A stretch of 64,000 nt of DNA. It comes from Xanthobacteraceae bacterium. Its GTDB lineage: Bacteria; Pseudomonadota; Alphaproteobacteria; Rhizobiales; Xanthobacteraceae. Location: assembly GCA_022844485.1 (NCBI GenBank), contig JALHLQ010000015.1:1-64000 (forward strand), read 5' to 3'. The position numbers and the translations under genes were made by a program. Under the pieces are notes generated by a model. That model did no database searches and was not told where the DNA came from. It saw nothing but the letters and a program-made list of their open reading frames with translations. Positions 17,527 to 26,261 of this stretch are shown piece after piece (the stretch's first letter is position 1; each line of letters starts with the position of its first letter).

Positions 17527-18642
17527 ATGCAGCACGCGATCCGATGCATGCTGATGCGGGGCGGGACATCCAAGGGCGCGTATTTCCTCAAAGAGGATTT
17601 GCCGCGCGAGGTCGAGGCGCGGGATCGCATTCTGCTCGCCGTGCTCGGCTCGCCCGATCCCCGGCAGATCGACGGGGTCGGCGGCGCGCATCCGCTCACG
17701 AGCAAGGTCGCCGTCGTCTCGCGCGCCGCAGACGCGGCCGCCGATATCGATTTCCTGTTCGCGCAGGTGTCGGTCGACAAGGCGCATGTGGATACGACTC
17801 CGAATTGCGGTAACATCCTGGCCGGCGTCGGCCCGTTCGCGATCGAACGCGAGCTCATCCCAGCAACCCCGCCGGTGACCAAGGTGGTGGTGCGTACCGT
17901 CAACACCGGCACGCTCGCCGAGCTTGTGGTGGAGACACCGGACGGGCGCGTGAATTACGAGGGCGATGCGCGGATCGACGGCGTGCCCGGGACGGCGGCG
18001 CCGATCCCGATCAATTTCCTCGATGCCGCAGGGTCCGTTTGCGGAGCCTTGCTCCCGACGGGCAACGTGGCGGACACGATCGAGGGGGTCTCCGTGACCT
18101 GCATCGACAACGGAATGCCCTGCGTCGTGCTCGCCGCCCGCACGCTCGGCAAGACGGGATACGAGGCGCCGCAGGAGCTGATGGCGGATCAAGCGTTCCG
18201 TGCGCGGCTCGAGGCGATCCGCCTGCGCGCCGGCCCGATGATGCGGCTCGGCGATGTCGCAAAACAGGTCGTGCCGAAGATGATCCTGGTCGCACCGCCG
18301 AGGCGCGGCGGCCATATCTGCACGCGGAGCTTCATTCCGCACGAGTGCCATTCGGCGATCGGCGTGTTCGCGGCGGTCACGGTCGCGACGGCGTGCGTGC
18401 TGCCGGGGTCGCCCGCGCATGACTGCGCCGTCGTCCCGGCGGGGCGCATCAAGACCCTGTCGGTCGAGCATCCGAGCGGTGAATTCACTGTGCGGCTCGA
18501 AGTCGGCGGAAGCGAGCATGCGCCGGTTGTCGAGCGCGCCGGCTTGCTGCGGACGGCGCGGCTCCTGTTCGACGGCCAGGTGTTTGTGCCGGCGGCGGCC
18601 GCCGCCGCGCGCACAAGCGGCTCGGCGCCGCGCGCGGCGTAA
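17527..18642 (+). CDS. galD: 4-oxalomesaconate tautomerase/isomerase (PrpF family)
   Basis: A 371-residue PrpF/diaminopimelate-epimerase-fold isomerase. The start (MQHAIRCMLMRGGTSKGAYF) carries the hallmark RGGTSKG. Later family segments include DGVGGAHPLTSKVAVV, a cysteine in TPNCGNILAGVGPFAIE, and NGMPCVVLAA. GalD of Pseudomonas and LigU of Sphingobium isomerise 4-oxalomesaconate so that the hydratase can act. Two following genes encode that hydratase type and the aldolase, which makes this assignment firmer than plain PrpF-like. The 435-residue track ORF adds 64 residues without family character; the ATG at 17527 has a modest GAGG upstream. Confidence 0.82.
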   Translation: MQHAIRCMLMRGGTSKGAYFLKEDLPREVEARDRILLAVLGSPDPRQIDGVGGAHPLTSKVAVVSRAADAAADIDFLFAQVSVDKAHVDTTPNCGNILAGVGPFAIERELIPATPPVTKVVVRTVNTGTLAELVVETPDGRVNYEGDARIDGVPGTAAPIPINFLDAAGSVCGALLPTGNVADTIEGVSVTCIDNGMPCVVLAARTLGKTGYEAPQELMADQAFRARLEAIRLRAGPMMRLGDVAKQVVPKMILVAPPRRGGHICTRSFIPHECHSAIGVFAAVTVATACVLPGSPAHDCAVVPAGRIKTLSVEHPSGEFTVRLEVGGSEHAPVVERAGLLRTARLLFDGQVFVPAAAAAARTSGSAPRAA

Positions 18643-18667
18643 GTCTTCACCCATCCGAAGGGCTCAC

Positions 18668-19393
18668 ATGGCTGCACAAGGCAAGACGGGACTGGTCGTC
18701 ACCGCGCACCCCGGCGATTTCGTCTGGCGCGCGGGAGGCGCGATCGCGCTGCATGCGCGCAAAGGCTACCGCATGAAGATCGTCTGTCTTTCGTTCGGCG
18801 AGCGCGGCGAAAGCCAGTTCGCCTGGAAGCGGGCGGGGGCCACGCTGGATGAGGTCAAGCGGGGCCGGCGCGACGAGGCGGAGCGCGCCGCCGACGTGCT
18901 CGGCGCCGAGATCGAGTTCTTCGATGCCGGCGATTATCCGCTGCGTCCGACGGCGGAGATGTTCGAGCGCATGGTCGACATCTATCGCGAGACCAATCCC
19001 GCCTTCGTGCTCACGCACGCGCTGGAGGATCCCTACAATTTCGATCACCCGGCGGCGGCGCAGTTCGCGCAGGAGACGCGCATCATCGCGCAGGCCATGG
19101 GCCACAAGCCGCAGGCGAATTATACCTACAACGCGCCGCCCGTGTTTCTCTTCGAGCCGCACCAGACCGAGATGTGCAATTTCAAGCCGAACGTGATCCT
19201 CAATATCGACGAGGTGTGGGATACCAAGCGCAAAGCCTTCGAGGTGCTCGCGGCGCAAAAGCATCTTTGGGAATACTATACGCGCGTGGGGCTGCAGCGC
19301 GGCATGCAGGGCGGGCGCAATGCCGGCGTGCCGATGACCTACGGCGAAGCCTATCAGCGCCTCTTTCCCACCGTCGCATCGGAGCTCGCATGA
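18668..19393 (+). CDS. galB: 4-oxalomesaconate hydratase, PIG-L (GalB) type
   Basis: A 241-residue member of the PIG-L/LmbE deacetylase fold. The usual metal motif AHPDDE appears as AHPGDFVWRAGGAIA, the form seen in GalB-type hydratases rather than N-acetylglucosamine deacetylases; a second metal ligand region is HALEDPYNFDHPAA. GalB adds water to the 4-oxalomesaconate-derived ketoacid to give 4-carboxy-4-hydroxy-2-oxoadipate. It lies 25 bases after galD and overlaps the aldolase gene by ATGA. Family plus context support the call; a deacetylase on another substrate is the alternative. Confidence 0.8.
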   Translation: MAAQGKTGLVVTAHPGDFVWRAGGAIALHARKGYRMKIVCLSFGERGESQFAWKRAGATLDEVKRGRRDEAERAADVLGAEIEFFDAGDYPLRPTAEMFERMVDIYRETNPAFVLTHALEDPYNFDHPAAAQFAQETRIIAQAMGHKPQANYTYNAPPVFLFEPHQTEMCNFKPNVILNIDEVWDTKRKAFEVLAAQKHLWEYYTRVGLQRGMQGGRNAGVPMTYGEAYQRLFPTVASELA

Positions 19394-20127
19394 AACCCGT
19401 CGTTGTCCGTAACATCCCGCGGCCCGAACGCGCGCTGGTCGATCGGCTGGGTCATCTCGGCGTCTCGACCGTGCACGAGGCGCTCGGCCGGTCCGGGCTG
19501 ATGAAGACCTATATGCGCCCGATCTGGCCGGGAGCGGAGATCGCGGGCCCGGCAGTAACGGTGTTGGCGCAGCCCGGCGACAACTGGATGATTCACGTCG
19601 CGGTCGAGCAATGCCGTCCGGGCGACGTGATGGTGGTCGGCTGCACGGCAGACAATACCGACGGCATGTTCGGCGAACTGCTCGGCACGTCGCTTGCCGC
19701 GCATGGCGTGAGGGGCCTCATCATCGATGCCGGCTGCCGCGATGTGAAGCCGCTGCAGGCGATGGGCTTTCCGGTGTGGTCGCGCGCCATCTCGGCAAAG
19801 GGAACGGTGAAGGCCACGCCCGGCGCGGTGAACGTGCCGGTGGTTTGCGCGGGGGTTGCGGTCTCGCCCGGCGATGTGGTGGTCGCTGACGATGACGGCG
19901 TCGTGGTCGTGCCGCTAGCGGCGGCGGCCGATGTCGCGGCGAAAGGCGAGGCGCGCAAGGCGGACGAGGACCGCAAACGCGAGCGGCTCGCCGCCGGCGA
20001 ACTGAGTCTGGACATGTACGGGATGCGCGAGGGGTTGGCGAAGGCCGGACTTGTCTATGTCGACGACCTCGACGCCCATGCCGAGCTCGTCGGCGCCGCG
20101 TCGAAGCCCAACCTGAAGCGCGCATGA
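19390..20127 (+). CDS. 4-carboxy-4-hydroxy-2-oxoadipate aldolase
   Basis: A 245-residue RraA-fold class II aldolase (LigK/GalC type). Characteristic are LGHLGVSTVHEALGRSGLM, the metal/substrate loop GELLGTSLAAHGVRGLIIDAGCRDV (with the catalytic G-x-R-D), and FPVWSRAISAKGTVKATPG. It cleaves CHA into pyruvate and oxaloacetate and usually also decarboxylates oxaloacetate. It has four-base overlaps with galB before and the oxidoreductase after. The last ~30 residues form the helical tail normal in this family. Confidence 0.88.
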   Translation: MKPVVVRNIPRPERALVDRLGHLGVSTVHEALGRSGLMKTYMRPIWPGAEIAGPAVTVLAQPGDNWMIHVAVEQCRPGDVMVVGCTADNTDGMFGELLGTSLAAHGVRGLIIDAGCRDVKPLQAMGFPVWSRAISAKGTVKATPGAVNVPVVCAGVAVSPGDVVVADDDGVVVVPLAAAADVAAKGEARKADEDRKRERLAAGELSLDMYGMREGLAKAGLVYVDDLDAHAELVGAASKPNLKRA

Positions 20128-21035
20128 CATCGACTGTGCCGCCCGTCTGCTTCATCGGTTTCGGGGAGGCCGGACAGGCCCTTGCCGCGGGATTGCGCAG
20201 CGAGGGCGCAAGCGAGATCGCCGCGTGGGACATCCTGTTTCCCGGGCCGTCCGGCGAGGAGCTGCGCCGCGCGGCCGGAGACATCGGCGTGCGGGTTGCG
20301 ACATCGGCCGCGGACGCGGTGCGCGATGCCGGTCTGATCGTGTCCGCCGTCACGGCGGCCTCGAGCGTCGAGGCGGCGCAATCGATCGCGCCGCATCTGC
20401 GCGGCGGCCCTTATGTCCTCGACATCAATTCCGTGTCGCCGAAGCGCAAGCAGGATTCCGCAGCGCTGTTCGGAGGCGGGGCGCGTTACGTCGACGTGGC
20501 CGTGATGGCCCCGGTGCATCCGGGGCGCCACCAGACGCCAATGCTGCTCGCCGGCCCGCACGCGCGGGAGCTCGAGCCGATCTTGCGCGCGCTGCGCATG
20601 ACAGTGGAGGTCGCAGGATCCACGATCGGCGAGGCGGCGGCGATCAAGATGATCCGCAGCGTCATGATCAAGGGGCTCGAGGCGCTCACCTTCGAGTGCT
20701 TCGCGGCGGCGACGCAAGCCGGCGTCGCCGATCAAGTCGTGCAGACGCTATCGGCATCCTTCCCGACCCTCGATTGGCGCAAGATGGCCGCGTACAATCT
20801 CGAGCGCATGGCCAGACACGGCACGCGGCGCGCCGCTGAGATGGACGAGGTCGCGGCCACCTTGCGCGAGCTTGGGATTGCACCGCTGGCTGCGACCGCG
20901 ACCGCCGAGCGGCAGCGCGAGATCGGACGGCTCGGCCAGGACGCCGGCGTGCGGGCCGCGCTCGATCGCAATCTCGGCGCCATGTTCGGCGCGGTGCTGC
21001 AACGTTTGCCGCGACGACGGACGGCGGCCGAATGA
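20124..21035 (+). CDS. NAD(P)-dependent oxidoreductase, DUF1932 C-terminal domain
   Basis: A 303-residue protein of the 6-phosphogluconate/beta-hydroxyacid dehydrogenase superfamily. The Rossmann motif is CFIGFGEAGQALAAGL; the substrate-binding loop is LDINSVSPKRKQ; and the C-terminal DUF1932 domain includes AAIKMIRSVMIKGLEALTFECF with the likely catalytic Lys. Tight coupling to CHA aldolase and PDC lactonase suggests it works in protocatechuate or gallate breakdown. One step without a visible gene here is oxidation of 4-carboxy-2-hydroxymuconate semialdehyde to PDC (LigC in Sphingobium, a different family), so it may fill that place; this is inference. Confidence 0.8.
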   Translation: MTSTVPPVCFIGFGEAGQALAAGLRSEGASEIAAWDILFPGPSGEELRRAAGDIGVRVATSAADAVRDAGLIVSAVTAASSVEAAQSIAPHLRGGPYVLDINSVSPKRKQDSAALFGGGARYVDVAVMAPVHPGRHQTPMLLAGPHARELEPILRALRMTVEVAGSTIGEAAAIKMIRSVMIKGLEALTFECFAAATQAGVADQVVQTLSASFPTLDWRKMAAYNLERMARHGTRRAAEMDEVAATLRELGIAPLAATATAERQREIGRLGQDAGVRAALDRNLGAMFGAVLQRLPRRRTAAE

Positions 21036-21877
21036 CGCTCGACCTCGCCGCGCGCCGCAAGCCGGCGTTCCGGTTGCCGCCGCAGGCATGCGACGCGCAT
21101 TGCCATGTGTTCGGTCCGGCGGACCGCTTCCCCTATGCGCCGGAGCGCCGCTACACGCCGGCGGACGCGCCGAAGGAGATGCTCTCAGCGCTTCACGCGC
21201 ATCTCGGCATCGGTCGTGCCGTCATCGTGCAGGCGAGTTGCCACGGCGCCGACAACGGCGCGATGCTCGACGCCATTGCCTCGCGCCCTGCGAGCTATCA
21301 CGGCGTCGCGATCGCCGACGAGCGCTTCGATGACAAGGCGCTTGCGCGTCTCCACGAAGGCGGGGTGCGCGGAGTGCGGTTCAACTTCGTGCGCCATCTC
21401 GGCGGCGCGCCGGACATGGATGTCTTTCATCGCATGGTGGAGCGCATCAAGCCGCTCGGCTGGCATGTTGTGCTGCATGTCGACGCCCCGGACATCGTTC
21501 CCTTGAGCGCAATGATGCGCAAACTCCCGATTCCGTTCGTCATCGACCACATGGGGCGCGTCGACGCGACGCTGGGAGCCGAGCAGCCGGCTTTTCGGGC
21601 GTTGCTCGATCTCGTGCGGATGGAGCGGTGCTGGGTGAAGGTGTCGGGCGCGGAGCGGATCTCGAAGCATCCGTTCACCGCGGCAATTCCGATTGCGCGC
21701 GCGCTGGTCGAGGCCGCGCCGGACCGCGTGCTATGGGGCACGGATTTCCCTCATCCCAATCTGAAAGAGCCGGTCGACGAGGCCGATCTCGTCGACCTGA
21801 TCCCGCTTTTCGCACCGACGCCAGACGCGCAACGTCGGCTCCTGGTCGACAATCCGGCGCGGCTCTATGGCTTTTGA
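21032..21877 (+). CDS. ligI: 2-pyrone-4,6-dicarboxylate lactonase-like amidohydrolase
   Basis: A 281-residue amidohydrolase (COG3618). The N-terminal CDAHCHVFGP gives the paired-His strand-1 motif, VVLHVDAPD and IDHMGRVDA further active-site strands, and WGTDFPHPN the strand-8 Asp. The FPYAPERRYTPADAP segment is typical for PDC hydrolase LigI, which opens the lactone of 2-pyrone-4,6-dicarboxylate to 4-oxalomesaconate without a metal. Context (aldolase, hydratase, isomerase genes) agrees. It overlaps the oxidoreductase gene by ATGA. Confidence 0.85.
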   Translation: MTLDLAARRKPAFRLPPQACDAHCHVFGPADRFPYAPERRYTPADAPKEMLSALHAHLGIGRAVIVQASCHGADNGAMLDAIASRPASYHGVAIADERFDDKALARLHEGGVRGVRFNFVRHLGGAPDMDVFHRMVERIKPLGWHVVLHVDAPDIVPLSAMMRKLPIPFVIDHMGRVDATLGAEQPAFRALLDLVRMERCWVKVSGAERISKHPFTAAIPIARALVEAAPDRVLWGTDFPHPNLKEPVDEADLVDLIPLFAPTPDAQRRLLVDNPARLYGF

Positions 21878-21911
21878 CCAGCATGCCGATCGCACTTTCA
21901 AGGAGACGATG

Positions 21912-22922
21912 ATGACGCGCTTTCCCGACCCCCGCCGCGGATTTCGACGAAATTCAATGCGGGCCATCCTGGGCGCCGCGCTCTTTGCCGGGCTGGTTTC
22001 CTCCGTCGCGCCCGGCTTGGCGCAGAACTATCCGACGCGCCCGGTGCGGATCATCGTGCCGTTCGGCGCGGGCGGGGTCGCGGACATCACCGCGCGCATC
22101 GTGGCCGACAAGCTTGGCGAGCGTCTGGGCCAGCGGTTCATCGTCGAGAACCAACCGGGCGCCGGCGGCGTCACCGCGGCGCGGAGCGCGCTTTCGGCGC
22201 CGGCTGACGGCTATACGCTCGCGCTGCTCACGAACGGCACCGCCATCAGCGTCTCGTTGTTCAAGGCCTTGCCGTTCGATCCGCTCAAGGACTTCGTCCC
22301 GATTTCAACCTTGGGCACGTTCGATTTCGTTCTGGCGACGCGCGCGGGCGCCGAGCTCAAGGACGTGGCTTCCGTGTTGAAGGCGGCGCGCGAGAAGCCG
22401 GGCGCGCTCAATGTCGGGACCGTGAACGTCGGATCGAGCCAGAATCTCTCGGCGCAGCTGTTCAAGTCGTCCGCCGGAATCGATTTCGCGATCGTGCCCT
22501 ATCGGGGCACGCCGGAGGTCATTGTTGCGCTCCTGCGCGACGACGTGCAGTTGATGATCGATACCTATGCGGCCATGAAATCGCAGCTTGCCGAAAACCA
22601 GCTCCGCGCGATCGCGACATCGGGCCCAAAACGCTCCGAGCTTACGCCCAATGTACCGACGGCGCAGGAAGCCGGCGTGCGCGATTTCGACGTGACCTCG
22701 TGGAACGCGCTCTTCGCGCCGGCGGGAACGCCGCCCGAGGCGGTCGAGACGCTGCAACGGGCGCTGCGCATCATCCTGGCGGATGCGGAGGTGAAAAAGA
22801 GGATGCTCGAGCTGGGCATCGAAGCCAGGTTCACCACTCAAGCCGAACTCACCGCGCGGCTGCGCGAGGACATCCAAAAATGGGCGCAGGTCATCGCCCG
22901 CGCGAATATCCCCAAGCAGTAG
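21912..22922 (+). CDS. Bug-family (TctC) substrate-binding protein
   Basis: A 336-residue periplasmic receptor of tripartite tricarboxylate transporters. An N-terminal signal peptide (AILGAALFAGLVSSVAPGLAQ) precedes the family opening NYPTRPVRIIVPFGAGGVADI. Other hallmarks are IVENQPGAGGVTAA and YRGTPEVIVALL. AAGGAG sits 6 bases before the ATG at 21912; the track start lies inside ligI. No TctA/TctB membrane genes are nearby, as is common for Bug proteins. Position in the operon suggests it binds a dicarboxylate or aromatic acid that feeds the pathway, such as PDC, but that is inferred. Confidence 0.88.
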   Translation: MTRFPDPRRGFRRNSMRAILGAALFAGLVSSVAPGLAQNYPTRPVRIIVPFGAGGVADITARIVADKLGERLGQRFIVENQPGAGGVTAARSALSAPADGYTLALLTNGTAISVSLFKALPFDPLKDFVPISTLGTFDFVLATRAGAELKDVASVLKAAREKPGALNVGTVNVGSSQNLSAQLFKSSAGIDFAIVPYRGTPEVIVALLRDDVQLMIDTYAAMKSQLAENQLRAIATSGPKRSELTPNVPTAQEAGVRDFDVTSWNALFAPAGTPPEAVETLQRALRIILADAEVKKRMLELGIEARFTTQAELTARLREDIQKWAQVIARANIPKQ

Positions 22923-22939
22923 GCCGCGCCGGCAGCGCG

Positions 22940-23638
22940 CTACATCAAATGATCGAGCAGCTCGGGCGAGGAAAGGATCTTGTCCGAGGCGTCGTGGCGT
23001 TCGATGCGGCCGTTGGCGATGATGTAGATGCGGTCGGCGACGCTGCAGGTGAGCTTGGCGTTCTGCTCGACCAGCAGGATGGTGACGCCGCGGCCGCGCA
23101 ATTGCTTGAGCGCGCGGCCGATCTCGCCGATGACGATCGGCGCGAGCCCGAGGGAGGGCTCGTCGAGCACCAGCACTTTCGGCTCCGACATCAGCCCCAT
23201 GGCGATTGCCAGCATCTGCTGCTGGCCGCCTGACAGCGTTCCGCCGGCCTGCCAGCGCCGTTCGGCGAGAATCGGGAAGAGCTGGAAACCGGCTTCCATG
23301 GCGGCGTGCGTGCGCGCCTTGTCGTCGAGCGAGTACGATCCCATCAAGAGATTCTCTTCCACCGACATGCGGGGAAACAGCCCGCGTCCCTCGGGAACGA
23401 CCGACATGCCGAGACGGATACGCGCGTGCGAGGGAACGGCGGCCAGGTCGCTGTCGCGAAACGTAATCGCGCCTTGGGTGGGCGCGATCAACCCGCCGAT
23501 CGCCTTCACGATCGACGACTTGCCCGCGCCGTTGGCGCCGACCAGGCCCACGATTTCCCCTTCGGTCACGCGCAGTCCGACATTGTCGACGGCGAGAAAC
23601 GGCCCATAGCGGACGGTGAGATTCGAGACCTCAAGCAT
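22940..23638 (-). CDS. Liv-type ABC ATP-binding protein, LivF class (intact)
   Basis: A 232-residue ATPase. Walker A is GANGAGKSS, signature LSGGQQQML, Walker B VLVLDEPSLGLAP, and the switch region LLVEQNA; all are intact. The start at 23638 overlaps the LivG stop by 8 bases. It is the last gene of the minus-strand Liv operon that follows the hydantoinase genes. It could in principle also serve the first Liv transporter, whose own LivF is broken. Confidence 0.92.
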   Translation of the reverse strand: MLEVSNLTVRYGPFLAVDNVGLRVTEGEIVGLVGANGAGKSSIVKAIGGLIAPTQGAITFRDSDLAAVPSHARIRLGMSVVPEGRGLFPRMSVEENLLMGSYSLDDKARTHAAMEAGFQLFPILAERRWQAGGTLSGGQQQMLAIAMGLMSEPKVLVLDEPSLGLAPIVIGEIGRALKQLRGRGVTILLVEQNAKLTCSVADRIYIIANGRIERHDASDKILSSPELLDHLM

Positions 23639-24350
23639 CGGCGCTTCCCAGATATTGCTGGATGACGCGCTGGTCGGAGAGGATGTCGCTCGGCGGGCCA
23701 TCGGCGATCTTTTCGCCGGCAAGCAGCACGACGACGCGGTCGGCGAGTTCGCGGATCGCCTTCATCGTGTGCTCGATGACGAAGATCGTGGAGCGGGATT
23801 TCAGGCGCGACAACAGCGTGATCATGGCCCGGACCTCGCCGGCGGACAGGCCGCCGACAGGCTCGTCCAGCATGATCAGCTTGGGCCGCTGCACGAGCCG
23901 CATCAGGAGCTCGAGCCGCCGCTGTTCGTAGAGCGTCATGCCGCCCGCATTCGCGTCCAGCCGGCCGCCGAGCCCAACGAAGTCGATCGCTTCCAGAACT
24001 CCCTGCTCGTCGAGCGGGGCCTGCGCGTCGACAAGCGCAGTCGCGATGTTTTCGCGCGTTGTCAGCTCGCGGAAGATGCGGACCGCCTGATAGGTGCGGG
24101 TCAGTCCGGCGCCGGCGATGCGATTCGGCTTGCGCCCGATCAGCGACGTCCCGTCAAAACGATAGGCGCCCTTCTGCGGCTTCAGATGGCCGGTCACGAC
24201 ATTGACGAAGGTGGTCTTGCCGGACCCGTTCGGCCCGATCATGCCGAGCGTCTCGTTCGCGCTCTGCGTCACGGTGACGTCGCGAAGCGCGACGACGCCG
24301 CCGAAACGCATGGTAATCGTCTGCGCGTCGAGCAGGGGCATCTCAGGCAT
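23631..24350 (-). CDS. Liv-type ABC ATP-binding protein, LivG class
   Basis: A 239-residue ATPase with Walker A GPNGSGKTT, the LivG-type signature MTLYEQRRLELLMRL, Walker B LIMLDEPVGG and switch VIEHTM. Start chosen at MPEMPLLDAQTITMRFGG; the earlier track start is Arg-rich, unlike the family. Its start lies inside the end of the LivM-class gene. Slightly shorter than usual LivG proteins (about 250). Confidence 0.9.
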   Translation of the reverse strand: MPEMPLLDAQTITMRFGGVVALRDVTVTQSANETLGMIGPNGSGKTTFVNVVTGHLKPQKGAYRFDGTSLIGRKPNRIAGAGLTRTYQAVRIFRELTTRENIATALVDAQAPLDEQGVLEAIDFVGLGGRLDANAGGMTLYEQRRLELLMRLVQRPKLIMLDEPVGGLSAGEVRAMITLLSRLKSRSTIFVIEHTMKAIRELADRVVVLLAGEKIADGPPSDILSDQRVIQQYLGSADA

Positions 24351-25320
24351 TCTCCTTGACGAGCTTCGCCTCTTTCGCCGCCTGCGGTTTCGGCGCGCGC
24401 CGCAATCCCCCGACAATGCCGGCGGGCAAGAGGACGATGACGCCGATGATGAGCAGGCCGTAGACGACGTCCTTGATCGTATAATAGTCCTGCAAGAGAA
24501 ACGGCACGGGCGCGAGAAGGATGGCGCCGAGCACCGGGCCCCAGATCGTGCCGCGCCCGCCGAAGGCGACCATCAGCCAGACATTAAGGCTGACCAGCAC
24601 GTCGAAGCTGCGCGGGGAGATGAATCCGACATAGGGCGCATAGAGCGCGCCGCCGATGCTCGCAAACATCGAGCCGATGAAGAAGGCCAGCATCTTCTGC
24701 CGCGTGACATCGATGCCGAGCGTCTCGGCGAGCACGTCGTCCTCGCGGATTGCGATCAGACGGCGGCCGAAATCGGACTCGACGAGCCGGATCAGCACGA
24801 CGACGCCGAGCACGCCGGCGCCGGCGAGGACGAGATCGTAGGGCAGTCCGGTGAGCTTGCCGCCGCCCGGCAGCGTCGGCAGCGGGATTTGCGAGATGCC
24901 GGTGTCGCCATTCGTGAGATTCACGAAATAGACGAAGCCGAGCGTGATGACGGTCTGGATCACGAGGGAGCAGAGGGTGAAATAGAACCCCTTCAGCCGC
25001 AGCGAAGGCAGACCGAGAACGATGCCAATGGACGACGCAAACAGCGCGCCGACCGGCATCGCCGCCCAGAAGGACCAGCCGAGACCGGCGAGACCGACGA
25101 CCACGTAAGCGCTGATCCCGGCGATCCCGGCGAACATCAAAGGCATCAATCCCGTATAGCCGTAGAGCAGGTTCATGCCCGACGCCCACAGCACATGGAT
25201 CAGCGTGATTCCGGCGATGAAGGCGAAGTAGCGATTGCCCGAAAGCAGCAGAGGCACGCCAAAGGCGGCCAGCGCGAAAAGCGCGAGCTGGACGGAGCGG
25301 CTGGCGAGGAATCCGTTCAT
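24343..25320 (-). CDS. Liv-type ABC permease, LivM class
   Basis: A 325-residue permease with about nine hydrophobic segments. The signature appears as GMNLLYGYTGLMPLMFAGIAG, and the ATPase-contact loop as IREDDVLAETLGIDVTRQKM. The start at 25320 overlaps the stop of the LivH-class gene by 4 bases; the 495-residue track ORF extends into LivH in another frame. The C-terminus is short and charged (KEAKLVKENA), unlike the extended LivM of the first operon. Confidence 0.9.
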   Translation of the reverse strand: MNGFLASRSVQLALFALAAFGVPLLLSGNRYFAFIAGITLIHVLWASGMNLLYGYTGLMPLMFAGIAGISAYVVVGLAGLGWSFWAAMPVGALFASSIGIVLGLPSLRLKGFYFTLCSLVIQTVITLGFVYFVNLTNGDTGISQIPLPTLPGGGKLTGLPYDLVLAGAGVLGVVVLIRLVESDFGRRLIAIREDDVLAETLGIDVTRQKMLAFFIGSMFASIGGALYAPYVGFISPRSFDVLVSLNVWLMVAFGGRGTIWGPVLGAILLAPVPFLLQDYYTIKDVVYGLLIIGVIVLLPAGIVGGLRRAPKPQAAKEAKLVKENA

Positions 25321-26198
25321 CGCGCAAACAGTCCCTGCGGCCGGAAGAGCAGGATGACGAGCATCGCGCCGAGATAGGAGAAGGCGGCGATCGTCGGGCT
25401 CGCGAAGATGCTCACCACGGCCTGCGTAAAGCCGAACACCATGCCGATGACCACGGCGCCGAGCACCGAGCCGGGGCCGCCGATGATCATGATGGCGAAG
25501 GCGGTGATCGCCATCGTCCAGGAGACCGTCAGGTCGAAGCTGTAGGCGCTCGCAAACAGGATGCCGCCGGCGAAGATGACGGCATTGCCGAGCAGAAACG
25601 ACATGCGATAGACGCCGCGCACGTCGACGCCGCGCAGCGCGGCGGCCTCGCGGTTCTGGAACACCGCGCGCAGCGCGCGGCCGTACTTGTGGAAGCGGAG
25701 CAGGGCGAACAAGCCGGCCAGCAGCACGACGGCGATGAGCAGCGCCGCGAAGCGATTGTTCGACATCGGGAAGGGGCCGATCATGGTGATGCCGCGGACG
25801 AAGGGGGGAATCTGAAACTGGTCGCTCCACACGCCGTAGGTGATCGAGAATATGCCGGCGAGGATCTGCGTGATCCCGAGACTGAGCACGAAATAGGAGA
25901 TGTTGCGGTTCGGCACGTCGTAGAAGCGGCGGATGAGCAGCACCTCAAGACCATAGGAGAGGGGGATGCTGGCCCCGATCACGAGGAGGGCGCCGGCAAC
26001 CGGATGCAATCCCCACGAGACCGTGGCCGTCCAGACAAACAGCGCGGCAAGAAGGAAGAACTGGCCGTTCGCCGCGTTGGGCATCCAGATGCTTCCGTAG
26101 ACGATGGTGACGCCGACGGCGACCAGCGAGAAAATGATGCCGAGCATCAGCCCGGAACTGAGCGTCGACAGAAGAATGATGATCGTCGCGTCGGACAT
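25317..26198 (-). CDS. Liv-type ABC permease, LivH class
   Basis: A 293-residue permease of normal length. The LivH signature is present in a divergent form (VGVTIVYGSIWMPNAANGQFFLLAAL), where the usual NFAHG reads NAANG. C-terminal FRPQGLFAR is typical. It lies 63 bases after the substrate-binding protein gene and overlaps the LivM gene. Confidence 0.9.
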   Translation of the reverse strand: MSDATIIILLSTLSSGLMLGIIFSLVAVGVTIVYGSIWMPNAANGQFFLLAALFVWTATVSWGLHPVAGALLVIGASIPLSYGLEVLLIRRFYDVPNRNISYFVLSLGITQILAGIFSITYGVWSDQFQIPPFVRGITMIGPFPMSNNRFAALLIAVVLLAGLFALLRFHKYGRALRAVFQNREAAALRGVDVRGVYRMSFLLGNAVIFAGGILFASAYSFDLTVSWTMAITAFAIMIIGGPGSVLGAVVIGMVFGFTQAVVSIFASPTIAAFSYLGAMLVILLFRPQGLFAR

Positions 26199-26261
26199 GT
26201 CGCGGCCGGAAGCCGGAGAGGGAAGCCCGCGGCGGGAACGCGCCGCGAGCTCCCGCGCCGG

